Below are positions 45,119-53,200 of a stretch of DNA of 64,000 nucleotides, one piece after another. The notes beneath the pieces are model-generated. The model was not told where the DNA came from. It did no database searches and saw only the letters and a program-made list of their open reading frames with translations. Every line of letters begins with the position of its first letter. Position 1 is the first letter of the stretch. Both the position numbers and the translations under genes were made by a program. This stretch comes from Phocaeicola plebeius (lineage in GTDB: Bacteria; Bacteroidota; Bacteroidia; Bacteroidales; Bacteroidaceae), in the NCBI RefSeq assembly GCF_003437535.1, contig NZ_QSQT01000013.1, forward strand, positions 1 through 64,000, in the 5' to 3' direction.

Positions 45119-46543
45119 TTCTGCTTTCTGTTTATATAGTTTATCTAAATCTATACTGGGTGCTTCTTTGTGAAGTAAGATAGTAGCGGATACCTCGTTA
45201 GCCTGAAAATTTTCCACATTTGATAACCGATTGATAAACTGACGTACTGTATCTACTTTTACATTTTCAACAAATACATTACGGATTGGTAATCGGGCAT
45301 CTCCTTTTAGCTCGTAAATGGCATCAGCCGACTGGCAATGAATGTTCTTTACATGTATTCCATCTATACGGGTGATACGTGTTTCATAAGTTGGAACTAA
45401 ATCTTTCCATTGGTATAATACTTCAGTGTCTACTTCAAAGGTACGAAGCATGTCTCCAGCTTCGATGTCTTCCAGGTAAATGTTTTCGATAAACCCTCCA
45501 CGACGATGGTTTGTTTTTAAGAAAAACAGGCGGTGTACATTTTGTGGAGCTTTACAGCGGATCATGTAGATATTGCGTACTCCTCCGGAGATTTCACTTC
45601 CGATTCCGAGCAGGGTATGTCCATTGAGAATATCACAATCCCGGACGACGATATTTTCACTGGGTGTGTTGAGGCGCCATGCATCTTGGTTACGTCCGGA
45701 TTTGATGACCACCGCATCGTCTCCCTGGTCGAACTTACAGTTCTCAATCAGAAAGTTCCGGCTCATTTCCAAATCGATTCCGTCATTGTTGTGCCCATGA
45801 GCCTGCACATCGAGGTGGCGTACTACGCCACTGTTACACAAATAGAGATGGATGGTCCAAAAAGGACTTTGGCGGATATGGAAATTTTCTAATAATATAT
45901 TTTTGCAGCGGTTAAAATGAATGAGGTGTGGACGAAGATGATTTTCTCCTCTTGCCATTTGGCGTTGTTCTACAGGAACATCTGTTGACCCCATGGAATA
46001 CAATTGTCTTAATGCGTTTAAGTGAGCTTCCGGACGTTTAAACCACGTACGCCAGGTGCCCATGACTGGAGCCAGTGTTCCTTTTCCGGAGATACCTACA
46101 TTCTCACATTCAAATGCATAGATAAGTGGCGAGTAATTATAGCATTCCAGCCCCTCCCAGGAGGTCATTACAGCTGGAAGGTAATCATTGGGATTGTCAG
46201 AGAATCTGACTACAGCTCCTTCTTCCAAAAAAAGGTTGACATGGCTTTTGAGGTGAATAGGTCCGGTAAACCACTCACCGGCTGGGACTACCACTCGTCC
46301 GCCTCCCGCACGGTGGCATGCTTCAATGGCTTTGGCAAATGCCTGGGTGTTTAGATGATTGCTTCCCTTTTGGGCTCCATATTTTGTGATGGAGAATTCT
46401 TTATTGGGGAATGTGCACAAGTGTACGGAATCCATAGGGAAAGGAGCTTCCACATGTACAGGTTGTACGTTCACTTTTTGTGCTGAAGTTGTATACGCCA
46501 TCAGGCTGGCAACAAAAATAGAAAATAATGTTTTGCTTCTCAT
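45116..46543 (-). CDS. Glycoside hydrolase family 28 (polygalacturonase-like)
   Basis: A 475-residue secreted pectinase with a signal peptide (about 1-21, TTSA|Q) and a right-handed parallel beta-helix. GH28 catalytic motifs are present: NNDGIDLE (the NTD box), FDQGDDAVVIKSG (the DD box), a GHT in place of GHG, and the FLKTNHRRGG basic box. The substrate is homogalacturonan or rhamnogalacturonan galacturonic-acid linkages. Neighbouring CE12-type esterases and rhamnose mutarotase favour rhamnogalacturonan. It diverges from the first esterase gene; the shared 183-bp region contains the putative HTCS operator. Confidence 0.9.
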   Translation of the reverse strand: MRSKTLFSIFVASLMAYTTSAQKVNVQPVHVEAPFPMDSVHLCTFPNKEFSITKYGAQKGSNHLNTQAFAKAIEACHRAGGGRVVVPAGEWFTGPIHLKSHVNLFLEEGAVVRFSDNPNDYLPAVMTSWEGLECYNYSPLIYAFECENVGISGKGTLAPVMGTWRTWFKRPEAHLNALRQLYSMGSTDVPVEQRQMARGENHLRPHLIHFNRCKNILLENFHIRQSPFWTIHLYLCNSGVVRHLDVQAHGHNNDGIDLEMSRNFLIENCKFDQGDDAVVIKSGRNQDAWRLNTPSENIVVRDCDILNGHTLLGIGSEISGGVRNIYMIRCKAPQNVHRLFFLKTNHRRGGFIENIYLEDIEAGDMLRTFEVDTEVLYQWKDLVPTYETRITRIDGIHVKNIHCQSADAIYELKGDARLPIRNVFVENVKVDTVRQFINRLSNVENFQANEVSATILLHKEAPSIDLDKLYKQKAE

Positions 46544-46633
46544 GGTAATGTATTAGTTAGTATGCCTTTTGTGGCAAAGGAAAGCATTCTTTTGGAAATA
46601 AATCAGGTGTGAATGTCCTTATAAATGTATTTT

Positions 46634-46669
46634 TGTACGATATTCTATGATTCCGTACGTTTGTCTGCA
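46634..46669 (+). promoter_or_regulatory. Putative HTCS operator, site A (20-bp-spaced direct repeat)
   Basis: TGTACGATATTCTATG (46634-46649) and CGTACGTTTGTCTGCA (46654-46669) form a direct repeat with a 20-bp step. The first half is 14/16 identical to TGTACAATATTCCATG in site B (48153-48168). The repeat starts 57 bp upstream of the -7 box at 46691, as in site B (56 bp). Direct repeats just upstream of a promoter lacking a -33 TTTG are what I expect for an HTCS activator. Confidence 0.6.
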
Positions 46670-46690
46670 TCCTTTTTGGCCATAAGCGTT

Positions 46691-46698
46691 TAATTTTG
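46691..46698 (+). promoter_or_regulatory. -7 box of the first CE12-type esterase gene
   Basis: TAATTTTG, 28 nt upstream of ATG 46727. No TTTG at the -33 position (sequence there is GCAT), consistent with dependence on an activator bound at 46634-46669. Confidence 0.6.
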
Positions 46699-46726
46699 CC
46701 TTTACAATAACCTAAGATGAAAATGT

Positions 46727-48010
46727 ATGAAAATAAAGCGATTTCTGAATATTGGTCTTGCCGGTCTGTTTTTGGCAAATGTGGCTTATGCACAAAGTTA
46801 TCAGTTTGATTTTAGTGAGAAGAAAAAAGTCGAGAAAGGAGTGATTCAAATCTCTTCAGATTCAATATATCCTTGTAAAGGTGGGTATGGATATGATTTC
46901 CTGCCTGCACCGGTGAAGAAAAGTAACGAACCTTTTTTCTTTTCGGTAGATGTTCCTGATGGAAATTATCTGGTGACAGTTACTTTAGGTAATGCCCGGA
47001 AAGCTGGTTCTACTACAGTGCGTGCAGAATCCAGACGTTTGTTCCTTGAAAATATATCTACTCGGAAAGGAGAGTTTCTAACTTATCGTTTTACGGTGAA
47101 TAAGCGTAATACGATAATAAGTGATGGGGAAAAAGTACAGATTAAGGAGCGGGAAAAGAATAAATTGAACTGGGATGATAAGTTGACATTTGAGTTTAAT
47201 GGAGATGCTCCTTGTCTGGCTAGTCTGAAAATTGAACCGGTAAATGATGTGGTGACCGTTTTTTTAGCAGGTAACTCTACTGTAGTAGACCAGGATAATG
47301 AGCCATGGGCTAGCTGGGGACAGATGATTCCGCGCTTTTTTGATGAACATGTATGTTTTGCAAACTATGCAGAAAGTGGTGAACGTGCCGATACCTTTAT
47401 TAAGGCTGGTCGCCTGAAGAAGGCTTTAACTCAGATGAAAGAAGGGGATTATATGTTTATCGAGTTTGGGCATAATGACCAGAAATTAAAAGGACCGGGC
47501 AAGGGAGCCTATTATTCATTTGCCAGCAATTTGAAATATTTTGTAGATGTAGTACGTGCAAAAGGGGGGATTCCGGTTTTTGTGACTCCTACCCAACGTC
47601 GTTCATTTGACAATTCTGGTAAAATACAGGAAACACACGAAGACTATCCTGATGCGATGCGTTGGGTTGCCCAGCGTGAGGGAGTGCAGGTGATAGAATT
47701 GCATGACATGACCCGTGTGTTTTATGAAGCTATGGGAGTAGAACCTTCTAAAAAAGCTTTTGTGCATTATCCGGCAGGAACTTATCCCAATCAGACGAAG
47801 GCTTTGGCTGATAATACCCATTTCAATCCATACGGAGCGTATGAAATTGCTAAATGTGTGATTGAAGGTATTAAGCAGTTGAATCTTCCCTGGGTTAAAT
47901 ATTTGAGAGATGATTATCATCCTTTTAATCCTGCGAGTCCAGATAAAGTAGATACATTCAAGTGGAATGAAAGTCCTTTCACGGAGATTGAGAAACCTGA
48001 TGGAAATTGA
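46727..48010 (+). CDS. SGNH-fold acetylesterase, CE12-like (rhamnogalacturonan acetylesterase)
   Basis: A 427-residue secreted esterase. Signal peptide about 1-22 (AYA|Q). An N-terminal beta-sandwich domain (about 25-175) probably binds carbohydrate. The SGNH hydrolase domain (about 180-400) has nucleophile box FLAGNSTVVDQDN, FIEFGHNDQK and the catalytic DNTHFNPYGAYE histidine. CE12 enzymes remove acetyl groups from rhamnogalacturonan or pectin galacturonic acid, exposing the backbone to the GH28. It has its own -7 box and upstream direct-repeat operator. A terminator follows at 48077. Confidence 0.88.
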   Translation: MKIKRFLNIGLAGLFLANVAYAQSYQFDFSEKKKVEKGVIQISSDSIYPCKGGYGYDFLPAPVKKSNEPFFFSVDVPDGNYLVTVTLGNARKAGSTTVRAESRRLFLENISTRKGEFLTYRFTVNKRNTIISDGEKVQIKEREKNKLNWDDKLTFEFNGDAPCLASLKIEPVNDVVTVFLAGNSTVVDQDNEPWASWGQMIPRFFDEHVCFANYAESGERADTFIKAGRLKKALTQMKEGDYMFIEFGHNDQKLKGPGKGAYYSFASNLKYFVDVVRAKGGIPVFVTPTQRRSFDNSGKIQETHEDYPDAMRWVAQREGVQVIELHDMTRVFYEAMGVEPSKKAFVHYPAGTYPNQTKALADNTHFNPYGAYEIAKCVIEGIKQLNLPWVKYLRDDYHPFNPASPDKVDTFKWNESPFTEIEKPDGN

Positions 48011-48076
48011 TTTTTGTAAGTTATAGAGTCTTATAAGTTTTAATAGGTAGGATAAGCTATTTGAGGTAAAAGGGAG

Positions 48077-48116
48077 AAAGAGCGGACTAAATGATCAATA
48101 GTTCGTTCTTTTTTTA
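48077..48116 (+). terminator. Rho-independent terminator after the first esterase gene
   Basis: AAAGAGCGGACTA (48077-48089) pairs with TAGTTCGTTCTTT (48099-48111), mostly Watson-Crick with two wobble-type positions. It is followed by TTTTT. Confidence 0.8.
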
Positions 48117-48132
48117 TTTGTCAATAGATTTA

Positions 48133-48168
48133 TGTACAAAAGCACATGATTGTGTACAATATTCCATG
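48133..48168 (+). promoter_or_regulatory. Putative HTCS operator, site B (20-bp-spaced direct repeat)
   Basis: TGTACAAAAGCACATG (48133-48148) and TGTACAATATTCCATG (48153-48168) form a direct repeat, 12/16 identical with a 20-bp step. The repeat starts 56 bp upstream of the -7 box at 48189. It matches site A at 46634 in sequence and geometry. Confidence 0.65.
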
Positions 48169-48188
48169 CGAGAGTAATCTCTTTCTGC

Positions 48189-48196
48189 TATCTTTG
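48189..48196 (+). promoter_or_regulatory. -7 box of the tandem-domain esterase gene
   Basis: TATCTTTG, 20 nt upstream of ATG 48217. The -33 position is occupied by the end of operator site B and lacks TTTG. Confidence 0.65.
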
Positions 48197-48216
48197 GAAT
48201 TTGAAAATAAGTAAAT

Positions 48217-49869
48217 ATGTATATGAAAAAACACATAATGTGGGGAGTCTGGTTGCTAGGGGCAACCTGCTTTTCTTTTTCTGCTTATGCGCAAAACAAG
48301 GTGAAAGCGCCAATGGAAGATGTTAACCAGGTAGTCGATTTGACACTGGATAGCTTGAATAAAGCAAAAACAGCCAGACCGGTTGCGGGGTCTACCCGTA
48401 AGGGGAATAATCCTGTACTTTTCTTGGTAGGAAATTCAACGATGCGCACCGGAACGTTAGGCAATGGAAATAACGGACAGTGGGGATGGGGATATTTCTT
48501 CCATGAATATTTTGATGAAAATAAGATTACAGTAGAAAATCATGCGTTGGGAGGAACCAGTAGCCGTACATTCTATACCCATTTGTGGAAAGATGTCTTG
48601 AAAGGGGTAAAAAAAGGCGACTGGGTTATCATAGAACTAGGGCATAACGATAACGGACCGTATGACAGCGGACGTGCACGGGCTTCTATTCCGGGTATCG
48701 GTAAAGATAGTCTCGAAGTGACAATTAAGGAAACAGGGGTAAAGGAAACGGTATATACGTATGGTGAATACATGCGTCGTTACATTCGTGAAGTCAAAGC
48801 TAAAGGAGCTCATCCCATTCTTTTTTCTCTTACTCCGCGCAATGCTTGGGAAGATAAAGACAGCACTATAATTACTCGTGTAAATAAAACTTTTGGTTTG
48901 TGGGCTAAACAGGTAGCTAAAAAAGAGCATGTACCTTTTATTGACCTTAATGAGATAACGGCTCGTAAATTTGAGACTTTTGGCAAGGAAAAGGTAAAAT
49001 ATATGTTCTATTTGGATCGTATCCATACCAGTGTGTTTGGAGCACGGGTAAATGCTGAATCTGCCGCCGAAGGAATTCGTGAATATAAAAAACTGGAACT
49101 GGCTCGTTACCTGAAACCGGTCGAAAAAGATACAGTTACAGGATCAACCCGAAAGAAAGGTTGTCCGGTGCTATTTACTGTAGGTGACAGTACGGTACGT
49201 AACCAGGATAAAGACGAGAATGGTCAGTGGGGATGGGGAAGTGTGATTGCCGAACTGTTTGACTTAAATAGAATTTCTGTAGAGAATTGTGCTAAAGCAG
49301 GCCGTAGTGCCCGTACTTATTTGGAGGAAGGTCGTTGGGATAAGGTTTATAAAGCCTTGCAACCTGGTGATTTTGTATTGATTCAATTTGGGCATAACGA
49401 CGCTGGAGCTATTAATACAGGAAAGGCGCGTGCTGAACTTCCAGGAGCTGGAGAAGAAAGTAAAGTCTTTTTAATGGAAGCCACTAAAACTTATGATGTG
49501 GTGTATACATTTGGCTGGTATTTGCGTAAATTTATCCGCGATGCTCAGGAAAAAGGGGCTATCCCTATTGTGTTGAGTCATACGCCACGTAATATGTGGG
49601 ATAATAATGAGATACAACGTAATACCACATCTTTTGGTAAATGGACACGGGAAGCTGCTGAAGCAACAGGTGCGTATTTTATTGACTTGAATAAGTTGTC
49701 AGCAGATAAATTGCAACAGATTGGTTATGAGCAAGGTCTGAAATACGTAGCTCCTTATTTCTGTAAGGATCATACACATACATCATTGAAAGGAGCGCAC
49801 TTGAATGCACAAAGCATTGCAGACGGTTTGAAAGAAACAGATTGTACATTGAAAAACTATTTAAAATAA
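48217..49869 (+). CDS. Esterase with two tandem SGNH (CE12-like) domains
   Basis: A 550-residue secreted protein with a signal peptide (about 3-26, AYA|Q) and two complete SGNH hydrolase domains. Domain 1 (about 60-300) has LVGNSTMRTG, IELGHNDNGPYDSGRARASI and DRIHTSVFGA. Domain 2 (about 315-545) has TVGDSTVRNQ, IQFGHNDAGAINTGKARAEL and KDHTHTSLKGA. Both catalytic Ser and His sets appear intact, so both may hydrolyse acetyl esters on rhamnogalacturonan. The ATG at 48223 is an equally plausible start. rhaM follows 11 nt later, presumably on the same mRNA. Confidence 0.88.
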   Translation: MYMKKHIMWGVWLLGATCFSFSAYAQNKVKAPMEDVNQVVDLTLDSLNKAKTARPVAGSTRKGNNPVLFLVGNSTMRTGTLGNGNNGQWGWGYFFHEYFDENKITVENHALGGTSSRTFYTHLWKDVLKGVKKGDWVIIELGHNDNGPYDSGRARASIPGIGKDSLEVTIKETGVKETVYTYGEYMRRYIREVKAKGAHPILFSLTPRNAWEDKDSTIITRVNKTFGLWAKQVAKKEHVPFIDLNEITARKFETFGKEKVKYMFYLDRIHTSVFGARVNAESAAEGIREYKKLELARYLKPVEKDTVTGSTRKKGCPVLFTVGDSTVRNQDKDENGQWGWGSVIAELFDLNRISVENCAKAGRSARTYLEEGRWDKVYKALQPGDFVLIQFGHNDAGAINTGKARAELPGAGEESKVFLMEATKTYDVVYTFGWYLRKFIRDAQEKGAIPIVLSHTPRNMWDNNEIQRNTTSFGKWTREAAEATGAYFIDLNKLSADKLQQIGYEQGLKYVAPYFCKDHTHTSLKGAHLNAQSIADGLKETDCTLKNYLK

Positions 49870-49880
49870 TTGGAGGTACT

Positions 49881-50195
49881 ATGAAACGTGAAGCTTTTAA
49901 AATGTTCCTGAAACCAGGATTTGAAAAAGAGTATGAAAAACGCCATGCTGCTATTTGGCCGGAGCTGAAACAGATGTTGTCTGAAAATGGGGTGTATGAT
50001 TATTCTATTTATTGGGATAAAGATACCAATATCTTGTTTGCTTGCCAGAAAACGAAAGGTGAAGAATCTTCACAGGATATGGGAAATAACCCGATTGTGC
50101 AGAAATGGTGGGATTATATGGCCGACATTATGGAAGTAAATCCTGACAATTCTCCGGTTACCATTCCTTTGCCAGAGGTTTTCCACATGGATTAA
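49881..50195 (+). CDS. rhaM: L-rhamnose mutarotase
   Basis: A 104-residue cytoplasmic enzyme interconverting the alpha and beta anomers of L-rhamnose, the sugar released from rhamnogalacturonan. Its length equals E. coli RhaM. The conserved segments KREAFKMFLKPGFEKEYEKR and HAAIWPELKQMLSENGVYDY contain the active-site His. NPIVQKWWDYMADIME is the typical C-terminal region. ATG 49881 is preceded by the strong site GGAGG (49872-49876). The upstream in-frame ATG at 49842 lies inside the esterase gene. Confidence 0.95.
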   Translation: MKREAFKMFLKPGFEKEYEKRHAAIWPELKQMLSENGVYDYSIYWDKDTNILFACQKTKGEESSQDMGNNPIVQKWWDYMADIMEVNPDNSPVTIPLPEVFHMD

Positions 50196-50219
50196 GCAGG
50201 TAATTCAATACAAAGAATG

Positions 50220-50257
50220 AAAAAAGTGCATGGCTTTTTTAGTGATGCACTTTTTTT
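50220..50257 (+). terminator. Rho-independent terminator after rhaM
   Basis: AAAAAGTGCAT (50221-50231) pairs with ATGCAC plus a seven-T run (50245-50257). It separates the esterase-rhaM mRNA from the HTCS gene. Confidence 0.88.
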
Positions 50258-50258
50258 A

Positions 50259-50266
50259 TATTTTTG
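50259..50266 (+). promoter_or_regulatory. -7 box of the HTCS gene
   Basis: TATTTTTG, 27 nt upstream of ATG 50294. TTTT lies at the expected -33 spacing (50235-50238), one mismatch from TTTG, inside the rhaM terminator. Confidence 0.5.
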
Positions 50267-50293
50267 CAAATAATTTATACAAAATAAGGCGGA

Positions 50294-53200
50294 ATGAACA
50301 GGTTATTCTTCTTCGTATTCTTTTTAATAGTATCGTGTGTAGAAGGTATTAAGGCTTCGGTGGATGTACGTTCCACTCGTTTTACAACTACATCTGGGCT
50401 AGGGAACAATTCAGTCAGATACATGTATCAGGACAGTAAGGGATTTATCTGGATGGGTACCCTTAATGGCCTTAGTCGTTTTGATGGAACTTCTTTTGTT
50501 ACATTCCGTCCTCGAAAAGGAAATAAACCCTCCTTGCCGGATCATCGTGTACAGGAAATTGTAGAGGATCAGAATTGTTTCTTATGGATAAAAACAACTG
50601 GCGAGTTGGTAGGATGTTACGATTTGAAAAAAGACTGTTTTGTAGATTTTACGGGGAGTGGTGAATATTTACGTCATTATTGGAATGTCTATTTTGTCAA
50701 TAATAATGAAGCTTGGGTAACGGGAGAAAGAGAAGGATGCCGGTTAATACGTTATCAGAAGGACCGTTCTTTTACCTCAATCGCCTTCGATACTCGTAAT
50801 GGGCTTGCGTCGAATCTTATTCGCGATTTGAGGGTAGGTGCAGAAGGTTGGGTATGGATTGCCACAGGAAAAGGGCTTTATTATTGGGATGGAAAGAAAC
50901 TCCATGCGGTGGATAAGCGTATGGAGTTTAGGAAAATAGCAGTTTATGGGCAGAAAACCTATTTTTTGGCAAATAAAGGAGGGGTTTATACTTTCCGGAA
51001 TGGGTCATTAAAAAAGGAAGTTTCTATTGAAGGAGATTTTACTTATTATGATAACCTGATATTAGGTAAGAAATGGCTGATTTTTAGTGGTACCAGCACG
51101 TGGTGTTTTGACTTTGATACGAATGCTTTGACTTTGGCCGAAGAGGCACTTCAAATAAAAAGAGCGAAGGTTATTAAAGATAATAGAGGAGAATCGTGGG
51201 TTTATGGAAATAATGGAGTGCTGACTTGGATTGACTCACAGTCGGGGAAGGTGACACCTTTTTTATTGATGCCGGAAGAGAAACGCAATTATGTGGATCG
51301 GGAACGTTATTATGTGGTACACGATTCACGTGGAATTATTTGGATTGGAACTTATGGAAACGGTCTGTTTGTATATGATGTGGCAAACGGACAAATGAAA
51401 CATATCGTGGCCGACTCAGACAATACGCAAAGTCAGATTGGCTCAGATTTTCTGCAATGTGTCATAGAAGACCATTCTGGCAATATATGGGTAAGTTCTG
51501 AATATACGGGTGTGTCCCGTTTGGAAGTCTTGAATGAAGGTACGCTTCGTATTTTCCCGGCTGGAGAAGGGAAGTTTAATCGTTCGAATACGGTGCGTAC
51601 CTTACATCGTCGTTCTTCGGGAGATATTATTCTTGGAACCCGTGATGGAAAAATGTATGCATATGATTCACATTTGAATAACAAGAAGGAAGAAACTGCT
51701 TATGGGAGTAATATTTATGCAGTAGTGGAGGATATGGATGGAGTTCAATGGTATGCTTCGCGTACGAAAGGACTGATAGTAGGTAATCATGTGTACACAC
51801 ATAATCCTTCTGATTCGTCTTCTTTGGGGTCAAATCAAGTCTTTTGTTTGTTGAAAGACAGCAAAAACCGTATATGGGTTGGAACTTTTGAAGGAGGGCT
51901 TGATTTGGCCATTCCGGGTAAGACGGGTTATAGTTTCCGCCATTTTTTAACTTCCACTTACGGACAACGTCAGGTTCGGGTAATTTTTGAAGATAATAAC
52001 CGTTGGATATGGGTTGGAACCAGTGAGGGTGTTTATGTGTTCCATCCAGATAAGCTGTTGAAAGATCCTTCTGCTTATTATAGCTATACCTTTGATAACG
52101 GAATGCTGAGAAGTAACGAAATCCGGAGTATTGCTTCTGACGGAAAAGGGCATATCCTGGTAGCAGAATCGGGAGCCGGATTTTCGGTTTGTTCTCTTCC
52201 GAAAAACGGGGATTATAGTCAACTGAAGTTTGAGCATTTTGGACCGGAAGATGGTTTGGTTAACGGAATGGTACAAACTTTTGTGCCGGATATGAATGGT
52301 AAAATATGGATTACCACAGAATTTGGTGTTTCTTGTTTTGATACACTTCGTAAGACGTTCGAGAATTATTTTTTCTCTACAAATATGCTGGGCAATGTGT
52401 ATGCCGAGAATTGTGGACTAAGTTTGGATGACGGTCGTATTGCCTTTGGTACAAACTATGGATTGACGGTGATTGATCCGCGTAGAGTGAAACATCCGGA
52501 AAGTAAAACGAAAGTTACATTTACAGATTTGCGGTTGAATGGCATTTCTGTCAGTCCCGATGAACCGGATTCTCCCTTGGATATGTCCTTGGCTTATGCC
52601 TCAGAGGTGAATTTACAGTATTATCAAAGTTCTTTTGTGGTAGAGTTTTCTACGTTTGACTATTCGGGAGCTGGAGGTTCTAAATTCAGTTACAAGCTTG
52701 AAAACTATGATAAGGGGTGGAGTGTTCCTTCGTCCTTGAACTTTGCTGCTTACAAAAATCTTTCTCCCGGGACCTATTATCTTCATGTAAAAGCGTCTGA
52801 TGCTTCCGGATTATGGGGAGCGGAGGAGTCTGTATTGAAGATTGTGGTGAATCCTCCTTTCTGGAAAACACCGTGGGCTTATATTTTGTATGTGATAGTG
52901 ATAGCTGTATTGTTGTACATTGTATTCCGTATTATACGTAATATGAATACTTTGCGCAACAAGATTAAGGTAGAGGAACAGCTTACCGAGTACAAACTGG
53001 TGTTCTTTACCAATATTTCACATGAGTTCCGTACGCCGTTGACGCTGATACAAGGTGCGTTGGAGAAAATTCACCGTTTGAAAGTACCTAAGGAGATGGC
53101 ATACTCTCTTAAGATTATGGACAAGAGTACGGAACGTATGTTGCGTTTGATTAATCAGTTGCTTGAATTCCGTAAGATGCAGAATAATAAACTGGCCTTG

